A DNA stretch of 64,000 nt, taken from assembly GCF_025567305.1 (NCBI RefSeq), contig NZ_JAOQJP010000001.1, positions 1 to 64,000 on the forward strand. Direction: 5' to 3'. The number at the start of each line of letters is the position of its first letter. Position 1 is the first letter of the stretch. Position numbers and translations under genes: made by a program. This stretch comes from Lentihominibacter butyricus. GTDB taxonomy: Bacteria; Bacillota; Clostridia; Peptostreptococcales; Anaerovoracaceae. Under the pieces are notes generated by a model. The model made no database searches. It saw only the letters and a list, made by a program, of their open reading frames with translations, and was not told the DNA's origin. This document shows, piece by piece, positions 1 through 8,291 of this stretch.

Positions 1-86
1 TGTCATTAAGTTAAGCGACATTGGACCGGGCGTTTCTTAAAACAACAAGACAGAGTATATCTCAAAAAGGTATGCTCTGTTGTTTT
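1..86. repeat. Left terminal inverted repeat of the IS4-family element
   Basis: Begins TGTCATTAAGTTAAGCGACA and is the exact reverse complement of 1551-1636. It may begin upstream of the window. Confidence 0.92.
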
Positions 87-166
87 CGTTCATAAATTGA
101 ATTTTGAGCATCACAAATAATTCGCCAGAAAATTACTGCCTGATTCTATTTGTATTCATTTACTTT

Positions 167-1468
167 TTATGCTAATCTGTAATTGAAGCCTATGCCTACT
201 GCTGTTGCGGCTTTTCTTTGGTAGGAGCGGCCGCGTCTTACGGGTAAGACAAATTGCAGTATAAGTGCTTCAATATCTGGCGGCGAGATATCCGCCGCCA
301 GTCTGAAGAAATACATACAAATTTTTAACGCCTGCGTATAATTGATTTGTACCGGGTGTTTTCTTTTTTTCTGCTCCGGCTGAAGACCTGCAGCGATGTA
401 CATACTAAAATTGTACATAATTAATTGCGCATAAATTTCCTGCATAATGCATTCAAGTTTCTTAGAGTGTACAGCCTCCAGTCCCAATACATGTTTTTCC
501 CAGCGATAAGATGTTTCAATTCCCCAACGCAGCCGGTAAATTTCCTTCAGCATCTCTACAGGCATATCTTCTGCAGTAAGACTGGTGGCTAATGCGTAAT
601 ATTTATCTGGAGCAACTCGAAATCTTACAAATCGTATTGTCAGCTCGTAATCAGGGGCATTTAAATCCGTTATGTAATCGAACCTTGTCTTTTGGGAAAG
701 CAGTTTGTAAGTTTTTCGATTAATCAATGCGGGACCGGTAGAGTGTCTGGTAAGAATCACCCGTCTTTCAACATCAAATTCATCTTCATCAGGCAATTCT
801 ATGCCGGAAAGCATTCCATTGCTTTCTCTGTCCTTAATTCGAATCACATAGTCAAACAGTCGTTCCTCAGCATGAGCAAACAGATTGTAATTTTCATATC
901 CTCGGTCTGCAACAAGAATAACAGGGTTCTTATCTGAAATCCTTTCTATCATTTCAACAGCAGCACCCGGTTCACCTGCTTTGGTTTCAGGATTAATTTC
1001 CGCATCAACATAATATTTGCTGCACAAATCGTACAAGGTATTAAGATGCAGTGCATTGTAATGGTCTTTGGGATGGCATGCGGCTTCATCCCGCGCATTG
1101 TAGGGAAATATTGCCTTTGATCCATCTGCCGCTAAAAGCTGATAACCATGGAACAGCTTTGGCTTTGGTGCTGCAGACGCATGGAATGCCCGAAACAAAT
1201 ATTGAAATGCCTCTGGAAGAATTTTTGTTCTCTGTTGAACAAATGCAGGGGTTGTTGGAAAATTTTCATAAGAGAAGAAGCGAAATATCTCCGACGAGAT
1301 TGTGCTGCTTCCCAAAGAAAGAATAAACTTCAGCATAGTTGGGAAATCAAATACTCGTTTTCTTGAAAAGTCTCTTCCAGGTCTTTTTACAAAAGTCTCG
1401 ATATGGTTGGACATCTCATCAATCGTTGAAATTAACGCATTCTTAACAAAATCAGGGTGTTCGTTCAT
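167..1468 (-). CDS. IS4-family DDE transposase
   Basis: The protein carries the RNase H-like transposase fold of the IS4 family. The first catalytic Asp is in LLAADGS, the second in VILVADRGYEN, and the C-terminal signature Y-x2-R-x3-E-x6-K is present as YRLRWGIETSYRWEK, whose Glu is the third catalytic residue. About 433 residues is a normal length. I place the start at the ATG at 1468 because a GGAGG box lies about 7 nt upstream; an in-frame ATG at 1486 lies upstream of that box. The gene is intact, so the element may still be active. Tail residues include an Arg/Lys-rich stretch, common in DNA-binding transposases. Confidence 0.92.
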   Translation of the reverse strand: MNEHPDFVKNALISTIDEMSNHIETFVKRPGRDFSRKRVFDFPTMLKFILSLGSSTISSEIFRFFSYENFPTTPAFVQQRTKILPEAFQYLFRAFHASAAPKPKLFHGYQLLAADGSKAIFPYNARDEAACHPKDHYNALHLNTLYDLCSKYYVDAEINPETKAGEPGAAVEMIERISDKNPVILVADRGYENYNLFAHAEERLFDYVIRIKDRESNGMLSGIELPDEDEFDVERRVILTRHSTGPALINRKTYKLLSQKTRFDYITDLNAPDYELTIRFVRFRVAPDKYYALATSLTAEDMPVEMLKEIYRLRWGIETSYRWEKHVLGLEAVHSKKLECIMQEIYAQLIMYNFSMYIAAGLQPEQKKRKHPVQINYTQALKICMYFFRLAADISPPDIEALILQFVLPVRRGRSYQRKAATAVGIGFNYRLA

Positions 1469-1550
1469 TTTGCTTACCTCCTTCATCTAAGAGGCTGCGC
1501 CGCATATGAGCCCGATTTTGTCAAGTGTATTTCAGAAAAAAGTGTAAAAA

Positions 1551-1636
1551 AAAACAACAGAGCATACCTTTTTGAGATATACTCTGTCTTGTTGTTTTAA
1601 GAAACGCCCGGTCCAATGTCGCTTAACTTAATGACA
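1551..1636. repeat. Right terminal inverted repeat of the IS4-family element
   Basis: Exact reverse complement of 1-86. The outer end reads CTTAACTTAATGACA, and the following bases belong to the interrupted antiporter gene. Confidence 0.92.
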
Positions 1637-2189
1637 TTGGAAAGAAACGACTTCCATTTTGTTATTGATTGTTTCTGTTTTATTCACGGCGGCAATCGCG
1701 GAAAAAGCAGGAGTCCATTCTTTATTCGCGGTATTCTTGCTTGGGATCGCCATTGGAAATTGTATGCGATTTACCAATGCCGGAACCATCCGGCATATCC
1801 ATTGGCTGGCAATGGAATTTTTCGCGCCTCTTTATTTTATTTCAATAGGCTTAAAGACAAATTTTCTGCAAGCCTTTGACTTGTCCCTGACAGCGGGAAT
1901 CTTAGCGATCGCCTGTGTTGGCAAAATCGCGGGCGCCGGTTTAGGCGCGGCTGCCGGAGGCATGAAGTGGAGAGCGGCGGTGTGTGTGGGTTTTGGACTA
2001 AATTCAAGAGGCGCGATTGGAATTATGATTTCGCAAGCCGCGTGGCAGCTTAATATTATAGATGAAAAAGTTTTTGTGGCATTGATCGCGATGTCGATCA
2101 TCACTTCTTTAATAAGCGGACCGGCGATGAAAAAGATATTGGAAGGAAAGACTGTGGCTCTGACGAAAACAGCAGAAGAACCACTATAG
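1637..2189 (+). pseudogene. Kef-type (CPA2) cation/proton antiporter, C-terminal fragment truncated by the IS
   Basis: About 180 residues of a multi-pass membrane protein remain, with the CPA2 motif FFAPLYFISIGLKTNF and a glycine-rich transmembrane segment (GKIAGAGLGAAAGG). Full-length antiporters of this family have about 380 or more residues, so roughly the N-terminal half is missing. The reading frame runs open from the IS right end; a TGA at 1632-1634 inside the repeat blocks read-through. An internal TTG at 1659 could start a fragment, but no convincing ribosome-binding site precedes it. The stop is 12 nt before the radical-SAM activase, so the two genes were probably cotranscribed before the insertion. 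Confidence 0.8.
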
Positions 2190-2201
2190 AAGGAGAGAAT
2201 T

Positions 2202-3119
2202 ATGGTACAAATTAATCATGAAAAGGGAATGGTTTTTAACATTCAAAAGTACTCCATCCACGACGGAAGGGGGATCAGAACTCTCGTATTTATGAAAGGC
2301 TGTCCGCTTCGCTGCAGATGGTGCAGCAATCCGGAATCGCAAACCTTTTTCGAAGAGATCATGTTTATTAAAAATAAATGTATCGGCTGCGGCAAGTGTG
2401 TAAAGGTATGCCCTCAGAAAGCAACTGACGCCAAGACCTTTGAAATAGACAGAAACATTTGTACTGCCTGCGGAAACTGCGCGGAAGTCTGTTACGCGAA
2501 TGCCAAGAAGAAAGTCGGCACCGGCTATTCGGTCGGCGAAATTATGGAAGTAATAGAAAAAGATCGCGTGTTTTATCGGAAATCCCAGGGAGGGGTAACG
2601 ATAGGCGGCGGAGAACCGATTGCCCAGCCTCAATTTGTATTGAATCTATTGAAAGAATGCAAACGATTAAATATACATACCGCGATCGAGACCTGCGGGT
2701 ATGGGGAGTGGAAAAAAGTAAAAGAGATTTTCGAAACGGTCGATCAAATTCTGTATGACCTGAAACATATGGATGAGCAGGAGCACTTGAAATTAATAGG
2801 GGTATCCAACCGTTTGATTCTCAGCAACGCGGAGAAAATCGCGCGGATGGACAAAGAGATCCTGTTTCGGATACCGGTAATTCCCGGATATAACAGCAAT
2901 GATGAAAATATTATAGAATCAGGCAAGTTTATAAAAAGCCTGATGAAATTTAATGAGCAGATTCAAGTGGAACTGCTGCCGTACCATAATTTAGGAGCGG
3001 ACAAATATACATCGCTGGGAAGAACGTATCAATTGGACGACTTAAAGTCTCCCGAAACAGAGAAGAAAGAGCATTGGAATGATATTTTAGAGTCCTGCGG
3101 CTGCAGCGTAGTAAGATAG
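2202..3119 (+). CDS. Glycyl-radical-enzyme activating enzyme (radical SAM, PflA-like)
   Basis: The enzyme would reductively cleave S-adenosylmethionine to install a glycyl radical on a partner enzyme. The radical-SAM cluster motif is CPLRCRWC (Cys34, 38, 41). Two ferredoxin-type 4Fe-4S motifs follow: CIGCGKCVKVC (about 60-70) and CTACGNCAEVC (about 87-97). A SAM-binding GGGEP loop is near residue 135. The extra ferredoxin domain is typical of activases for dehydratase, decarboxylase and C-N or C-S lyase glycyl-radical enzymes. About 305 residues is the normal size. No glycyl-radical enzyme is visible in this window, so the substrate is unknown. Start ATG 2202 has AGAAGGAGAG upstream. Confidence 0.88.
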   Translation: MVQINHEKGMVFNIQKYSIHDGRGIRTLVFMKGCPLRCRWCSNPESQTFFEEIMFIKNKCIGCGKCVKVCPQKATDAKTFEIDRNICTACGNCAEVCYANAKKKVGTGYSVGEIMEVIEKDRVFYRKSQGGVTIGGGEPIAQPQFVLNLLKECKRLNIHTAIETCGYGEWKKVKEIFETVDQILYDLKHMDEQEHLKLIGVSNRLILSNAEKIARMDKEILFRIPVIPGYNSNDENIIESGKFIKSLMKFNEQIQVELLPYHNLGADKYTSLGRTYQLDDLKSPETEKKEHWNDILESCGCSVVR

Positions 3120-3166
3120 CGCCGGGGAATTTAAAAAAATGCTTCTGACATATTTTACATATTTAC

Positions 3167-3211
3167 AAAAATAAACGCTTTTGGAATGCAAGTTTCCAGG
3201 CGTTTATTTTT
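3167..3211. terminator. Rho-independent terminator after the activase gene
   Basis: Stem AAAAATAAACGC pairs with GCGTTTATTTTT, with an inner TGGAA/TTCCA helix. The T-rich 3' arm makes it a terminator on the plus strand, and the A-rich 5' arm could terminate on the minus strand. Confidence 0.85.
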
Positions 3212-3300
3212 GTGCGGCAAGCAGGATGCAAGAACAATAAAAATAAAAATACAACTTTTGTAGCATGCGCAGCCTGGGAAAATACACATAAATCAGAATA

Positions 3301-3328
3301 TTGTTCGAAAAGGGATTGTTTGTATAAT
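3301..3328 (+). promoter_or_regulatory. Vegetative-type promoter for the class III aminotransferase gene
   Basis: TTGTTC (3301-3306), 16-nt spacer, perfect TATAAT (3323-3328), placed about 65 nt upstream of the start codon and downstream of a terminator. Confidence 0.65.
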
Positions 3329-3394
3329 GATAGTAGAATTTTAAAAGAATTCTAAACAATCATCTAAGCCACAAAAAAAGAAAGTGAGGTAAAA

Positions 3395-4717
3395 ATGGAA
3401 AAGTATTTACAAGAGTATTGTGACAGGAATCCAACTTCAAAAAAGCTGTTTGAGCGGGCGCAAAAGGTATTTCCTTTTGGCGTGACAAGCAACATCCGCG
3501 CTTATAAACCGTTTCCGATGTTCGCGGAAAGAGCGAATGGATCGAAAGTGTGGGATGTCGACGGCCATGAACTGATTGACTGTCAGCTTGCGTTCTGCCC
3601 AATGATGGTTGGATACAATCATCCGGTACTGACAAAGGCGTTAAAAGATGAATTGGATCGGGGAGGCACGCACTGGGCGATTCCTCATGTGAAAGAGATA
3701 GAAGCCGCGGAAGCAATCAGAGATAGATATCCATTCGCGGAAACCGTTCGTTTTTCTTGTTCAGGTACTGAAGCAACTATGCACGCGGTAAGAATCGCGA
3801 GAGCATATACGGGAAAAGACAAAATTATCAAATTAGAAGGCGGATATCATGGAGCGCATGACAGCCTGCTTTGGAGCATTTATCCTGATGTTGGAAAGAT
3901 CGGTCCGGCTTACGCTCCGACTCCGGTGCCGGTATCAACGGGTATTCCAAGCAATATGAAAGAAAATATTATTACGGTTCCATACAATAATATCGAAGCG
4001 CTGGAATACGCAATCAAGAAGAATCAGGGAGAAATCGCCGGATTTATTCTTGAGCCGGCAATGGCGAATATTTCCGTTGTGCTTCCTGAAGATAATTATC
4101 TGCAGAAAGTAAGAGAAATTACAAAGAGAGAAAATATTGTACTTATTTTTGATGAAGTAATCACAGGATGCAAAGTGGGATACGGCGGCGGAGCGGAATA
4201 CTTCGGCGTTGAGCCTGATATGGTAACTCTTTCTAAAGCAATCGGAGGGGGGTTCCCCGTATCAGCAGTAGGCGGCAAAAAAGAGATCATGGCAGAGATC
4301 GAAAAAGGCTGCTATCATGCGGGAAACTTTGGAGGAAATCCATTAGGAATGACAGCTCTGGTTACTACTATGAGGGATATTCTGACAAGAGAGGCTACGG
4401 ACGCGTTAATTAAAAAGAGCGAAGCCGCTTTTGAGGAAATGGATTCAATCCTGAAAAAATCGGGTATACCGCATTACTTCCAGCATATCGGAAGCATCGC
4501 GGGCCTGCTGTTTACGGATGAGAAAGTACATGACTATCGTTCAATGGCTTCTCAGGATTATGACATGTGGCATAAATTCTATATTACGATGCTGAATAAA
4601 GGCGTTATCATGATTGGCGCGGAACCTACAGAAGACATCAGCTTCTCTGTTCAGCATACGGATGAAGATTTTGAAAAGGTGCTGAAAGCGTTTAAAGAAA
4701 CCATAGACACATTCTAA
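3395..4717 (+). CDS. Class III PLP-dependent aminotransferase (glutamate-1-semialdehyde aminomutase-like)
   Basis: The 440-residue protein has the fold type I aminotransferase hallmarks. FDEVITG supplies the Asp that contacts the PLP pyridine nitrogen, and the predicted Schiff-base Lys is in TLSKAIGGGFP. SGTEATMHAVRIARA is the cofactor-phosphate loop. Overall it resembles the HemL branch, but no tetrapyrrole genes are nearby, so an amino-acid or beta/omega-amino-acid transaminase is more likely. The downstream amino-acid permease and amidohydrolase point to catabolism of an imported amino compound. RBS GTGAGG precedes ATG 3395. Substrate not determined. Confidence 0.85.
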   Translation: MEKYLQEYCDRNPTSKKLFERAQKVFPFGVTSNIRAYKPFPMFAERANGSKVWDVDGHELIDCQLAFCPMMVGYNHPVLTKALKDELDRGGTHWAIPHVKEIEAAEAIRDRYPFAETVRFSCSGTEATMHAVRIARAYTGKDKIIKLEGGYHGAHDSLLWSIYPDVGKIGPAYAPTPVPVSTGIPSNMKENIITVPYNNIEALEYAIKKNQGEIAGFILEPAMANISVVLPEDNYLQKVREITKRENIVLIFDEVITGCKVGYGGGAEYFGVEPDMVTLSKAIGGGFPVSAVGGKKEIMAEIEKGCYHAGNFGGNPLGMTALVTTMRDILTREATDALIKKSEAAFEEMDSILKKSGIPHYFQHIGSIAGLLFTDEKVHDYRSMASQDYDMWHKFYITMLNKGVIMIGAEPTEDISFSVQHTDEDFEKVLKAFKETIDTF

Positions 4718-4734
4718 CGCAATACTCTGAATAT

Positions 4735-4768
4735 GAAGCGCTTAATCGAATAGGCGGCTAAGCGCTTC
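4735..4768. terminator. Hairpin between aminotransferase and permease genes
   Basis: Perfect 10-bp inverted repeat GAAGCGCTTA / TAAGCGCTTC with a 14-nt loop. The following sequence has only a short T run, so it could be a weak terminator, an mRNA-processing structure or an operator. Confidence 0.45.
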
Positions 4769-4825
4769 GACTTATCTTTGCAGTCTCAGAGCTTTTTCGA
4801 TATTAAAGAAAGGAGTTACGTTAAG

Positions 4826-6283
4826 ATGTCAAATAAAAATACTAACGAATTAAAACGTGGTTTGACAAATCGCCATATGAATATGCTTGCGATAGGCGGT
4901 TCCATTGGAACAGGGTTATTTGTTGGTTTAGGAGGTGCGCTTTCCGCATCAGGGCCTGGATCTACAGCTGTTTCATATGCTTTGATGGGAGTTGTTACAT
5001 ATTTTGTAATGACAAGTTTGGGTGAAATGTCAACCTATATGCCAACATCAGGTGCTTTCTCTACTTATACTGATAAGTTTGTAGAACCAGCATTTGGTTT
5101 TTCTATTGGATGGGTCTATTGGTATATGGGGGCATTATGCATCGCTGATGAACTTGTAGCAGGGGTGTTGATTGTCCAGTATTGGTTCCCTAACGTCAAT
5201 CAACCATTACTTTGCCTTGGATTTATACTTCTGATTTTGGTACTAAACTTGTTTACGGCAAAGCTTTTTGGAGAAGCTGAATTTTGGTTTGCACTGCTTA
5301 AGGTTGTAGCGATTGTTGCCTTCTTAGTCACAGGTCTTTTATTGATACTTGGAGTTGTAGGCGGAGAACCTTCTCCTGGATTCAAGAATTGGACTGTGGG
5401 GGATGCTCCTTTTGTTGGGGGTGTATCATCATTTATGAGCGCAATGATAATCGCTTCATTCGCATATAGAGGTGTGGAATACTTGGGCGTAGCTGCAGGA
5501 GAATGTTTGAACCCACAGGAAGTTATGCCTAAGACAATAAAAACTGTTTTCTGGCGTATCCTGATTTTTTATATAGGAACTATCATTGTGATCGGATTCC
5601 TTATTCCTTATGATGATCCTTCCTTGTTGAAATCTGGAATTACTAATATTGCAGCTAGCCCATTTACGATGATATTTGAAAAAACTGGATTTGGTGGAGC
5701 GGCAACAGTAATGAATATTGTTATTTTAACATCGATTCTCTCTGCATGTAATGCACTTACATATACATCCTCGAGAGTGCTTTACTCTATGGCAAAAGTC
5801 AATAATGCACCTAAAATTTTTGCTAAAACAAGTAAAAATGGGATACCTGTTGCGGCATTGATTGTGCTGATGGCGATTGCGGCATTATGTTTCCTCGCAT
5901 CGACAATCGGTGCAAGCACATTATATATGATGCTTTTGAATGGTGTTTCAATATGCGGATGTCTTGCATGGATGGCCATTAGTTTCTCACATTTTAGATT
6001 CAGAAGGGCCTATGTTGCACAAGGCAGAGATCTTGCAGAATTGGGGTATAAGGCTAAGTTCTTTCCAGTGGGCGATATTATTTCATTGTTAGTAGTCGGG
6101 GGAAGTATCATAGGTTTGTTTATAACAAGTGGGTCAACGCATACTGTATTCAGCTTCTTAATGGAGGCTTCTGGAATTATTTTGTTCTTGATCTTGTATT
6201 TGGGTTATAAGATCAAAAATAAATCGAAATTTAGAAAACTGACGGAAGTGGATTTAAGTACAGATGACATAAAGCTTGATTAG
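4826..6283 (+). CDS. Amino-acid permease, APC superfamily (AAT family, LysP/GabP-like)
   Basis: A proton-coupled amino-acid importer with about 12 transmembrane segments. The conserved N-terminal GGSIGTGLFVGLG loop and the following SLGEMSTYMPTSGAFSTY segment are diagnostic of the AAT family. About 485 residues is the normal length. I prefer ATG 4826, preceded by AAAGGAG, over the longer in-frame ATG at 4778, which has no ribosome-binding site. Base composition is clearly more A+T-rich than the aminotransferase upstream, suggesting a different history. Gene order suggests delivery of the substrate for the flanking aminotransferase and amidohydrolase; the specific amino acid is unknown. Confidence 0.87.
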   Translation: MSNKNTNELKRGLTNRHMNMLAIGGSIGTGLFVGLGGALSASGPGSTAVSYALMGVVTYFVMTSLGEMSTYMPTSGAFSTYTDKFVEPAFGFSIGWVYWYMGALCIADELVAGVLIVQYWFPNVNQPLLCLGFILLILVLNLFTAKLFGEAEFWFALLKVVAIVAFLVTGLLLILGVVGGEPSPGFKNWTVGDAPFVGGVSSFMSAMIIASFAYRGVEYLGVAAGECLNPQEVMPKTIKTVFWRILIFYIGTIIVIGFLIPYDDPSLLKSGITNIAASPFTMIFEKTGFGGAATVMNIVILTSILSACNALTYTSSRVLYSMAKVNNAPKIFAKTSKNGIPVAALIVLMAIAALCFLASTIGASTLYMMLLNGVSICGCLAWMAISFSHFRFRRAYVAQGRDLAELGYKAKFFPVGDIISLLVVGGSIIGLFITSGSTHTVFSFLMEASGIILFLILYLGYKIKNKSKFRKLTEVDLSTDDIKLD

Positions 6284-6302
6284 GGCTGAAAGGAGAAATG
6301 AA

Positions 6303-7547
6303 ATGGTTACGAAGGGAACAACGATTATTAAAAATGCAAAAGTTCTGGATGTAGAAACCGGAAAGTATAATCCACATTGTGACATCATTGTAGAAGACGG
6401 AATTATATCAAAGGTCACACCGAAAGCTTCGGAAAATGAGACCAATGCAGAAATCATCGATGTAAAAGGTGCAGCAGTAGTCCCGGGATTTATTGACTGT
6501 CATGTGCATGTCACCAGTATTTTTGCCGATTTAGGAGAGCTTACCAGGACAGCCCCATCTTATGTGACTTTGAGAACAATAGGACTGATGGAAAAAACGC
6601 TTCAACGGGGATTTACCACAGTACGTGATGCAGGTGGAGCTGATTATGGGCTTGCTGAGGCAGTTGAAGAAGGGTTAATTGCAGGGCCAAGGCTTATACA
6701 TGGAAGCAAAATTTTGTCACCAACCGGTGGACATGGTGATTTCAGACCAAAAGCTGTTTTTGAATATGACAATTTCTATTTTCAACCAGGTGCTGGTACG
6801 ATCGTAGACGGTGTAACTGAAGTACGAAAAGCATGTCGTCACGAAATCCGTCAAGGGGCTCGGCACATTAAATTCTGCGGATGTGGGGGATGTATGTCTC
6901 CAAATGATACTCCGGAGATGGATCAGTTTTCTAGTGAAGAAATTGCTGCTATGGTGGAAGAAGCTAATATGGCTAACATTTATTGTTGCGGTCATCTTTA
7001 TTCAGCAAGATCGATCAACAGAGCGCTTCGGCTTGGCGTAAGATCGATTGAGCACGGTAACTATATAGATGATGAGGGTGTGGAACTGATGTTAGAAAAG
7101 AATGCTTTTATTGTTCCCACTAACATGACAGATATCATGATAATAGAAATGGGCAAGGAATTAGGCATTCCGGATTACGTAATAGAAAAGGAAAAACGAG
7201 TAGTTGATGCAGGGTATACGGCGATGGAGAAGGCCTATAAACATAATCTTCAAATGGCGTTCGGTACAGATTTAATCGGAGCGGATATGCAGGAATATCA
7301 GAATCGTGAGTTTACAGTGCGAAGCCAGTTCATGCCTGCTATTGATATCATTCGTTCTGCAACTACAGTAGCAGCAAAGCTTATTCGTATGGAAGAACAA
7401 ATTGGCCAAGTTAAAGAAGGATTTGAAGCAGATTTGCTGGTTATTGAAGGCGATCCTTTAGAGGATATTTCAATTTTAGAGAAGCCGGAAGAGAGTTTGC
7501 AGGTTATCATGAAGGGAGGTAAACTTTATAAAAATACGTATGCATAA
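6303..7547 (+). CDS. Metal-dependent amidohydrolase (prolidase / imidazolonepropionase-like)
   Basis: A cytosolic amidohydrolase-superfamily enzyme of about 414 residues. The first metal motif HxH is in PGFIDCHVHVTS. A candidate carboxylated Lys lies in RHIKFCGCGG. Metal-binding His residues are in CGHLYSAR and SIEHGNYID, and the catalytic Asp is in FGTDLIG. The family includes Xaa-Pro and Xaa-Arg dipeptidases and N-acyl amino-acid hydrolases. ATG 6303 is chosen because AAGGAG lies 7 nt upstream; the in-frame ATG 6276 is inside the permease gene and lacks such a site. It follows the permease by 19 nt and is presumably cotranscribed. The substrate is likely a peptide-like or acylated amino acid taken up by the permease (inference). 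Confidence 0.85.
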   Translation: MVTKGTTIIKNAKVLDVETGKYNPHCDIIVEDGIISKVTPKASENETNAEIIDVKGAAVVPGFIDCHVHVTSIFADLGELTRTAPSYVTLRTIGLMEKTLQRGFTTVRDAGGADYGLAEAVEEGLIAGPRLIHGSKILSPTGGHGDFRPKAVFEYDNFYFQPGAGTIVDGVTEVRKACRHEIRQGARHIKFCGCGGCMSPNDTPEMDQFSSEEIAAMVEEANMANIYCCGHLYSARSINRALRLGVRSIEHGNYIDDEGVELMLEKNAFIVPTNMTDIMIIEMGKELGIPDYVIEKEKRVVDAGYTAMEKAYKHNLQMAFGTDLIGADMQEYQNREFTVRSQFMPAIDIIRSATTVAAKLIRMEEQIGQVKEGFEADLLVIEGDPLEDISILEKPEESLQVIMKGGKLYKNTYA

Positions 7548-7648
7548 AAGAAATTTAGCATTTGAAAAAAAGATTATGTTGAAACGGAATTCCGGTTTGC
7601 TAGAATCCAAATAACAAAAGAAGGTTCATGATAAAAACATAAAACGGG

Positions 7649-7699
7649 ATACCGCGCGAACAAGTGAGTATAACTGTGTTCGCGCGGTATTCTTTTTTT
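7649..7699 (+). terminator. Strong rho-independent terminator of the permease/amidohydrolase operon
   Basis: Perfect 14-bp stem ATACCGCGCGAACA / TGTTCGCGCGGTAT with a 14-nt loop and TCTTTTTTT tail. The T tail runs directly into the truncated response-regulator reading frame, marking a recombination junction. Confidence 0.93.
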
Positions 7700-8291
7700 G
7701 CGCCGCGGAAAAAGCGGAGCAGGCTGGGCGCGGCGGCAGTCTTATGACTTGGTTGTTCTGGATGTGAATTTGCCGGACGGGGACGGCTACCAGGTCTGCG
7801 GGGAAATCAAAGAAATTCAGGAGACGGCGGTTATTTTTCTGACTGCCAATGATATGGAAAGCGACATGCTTCGGGGATACGAAGTGGGCGCGGATGATTA
7901 TGTGACAAAGCCCTTTTCCATTGCCGTGTTTCAGAAAAAAATAGAGGCCATGCTAAATCGCTTTGGAAAGCAAAGCGCCGGGGACGGGTACCGGGACGGC
8001 TGGCTGGAAGTGGATTTTTCCGAGCTGCGCCTTTCGGCAGGGGGAAGGCTGGTATTTCTGTCTCCCAAAGAGTGGAAATTGCTGCGTATTTTCTTGAAAA
8101 ACAAAGGACAGCTTTTGACGCGGCGGCATTTGCTGGAAAAGCTGTGGGATAATGAAGGGGATTTTATCGATGATCATACTCTGACGACAACCCTGAGCGG
8201 TTTGCGCAAAAAGATAGAGACGAAAGAGCATGCCTACATTCAGACCGTTTATGGTATGGGGTACATGTGGGTTAGTGAGGGAGAAGTATGA
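7698..8291 (+). pseudogene. OmpR-family response regulator, 5'-truncated
   Basis: The protein keeps the phospho-acceptor region (YDLVVLDVNLPDGDGYQV), the switch Thr (IFLTAND), the conserved Lys (VTKPFS) and a full winged-helix DNA-binding domain (SPKEWKLLRIF ... TTTLSGLRKKIE). It lacks the first 40 or so receiver residues, including the acidic DD/DE pair, and has no ATG or ribosome-binding site. The sequence just before YDLV encodes AAEKAEQAG in the +1 frame, which resembles receiver helix 2, so a frameshift near 7730 is likely as well. It overlaps the kinase start by ATGA. Only a non-phosphorylatable remnant could be made. Confidence 0.8.

Larger units (their letters stand above)
1..1636 (-). 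mobile_element. IS4-family insertion sequence, apparently complete
   Basis: A single transposase gene lies between two perfect 86-bp terminal inverted repeats, 1-86 and 1551-1636. I compared them base by base; identity stops at position 87 versus 1550. Each repeat also contains an imperfect internal hairpin (AACAACAAGACAGAG pairing with CTCTGTTGTT). The left repeat begins exactly at the first base of the window, so a target-site duplication cannot be tested and the repeat could extend further left. The right end abuts the interior of an antiporter gene, which it truncates. Confidence 0.9.

Noticed and set aside
3395..4717. Calling the class III aminotransferase hemL
   Set aside because: The family resemblance is real, but there are no other tetrapyrrole genes and the context is amino-acid uptake and hydrolysis.
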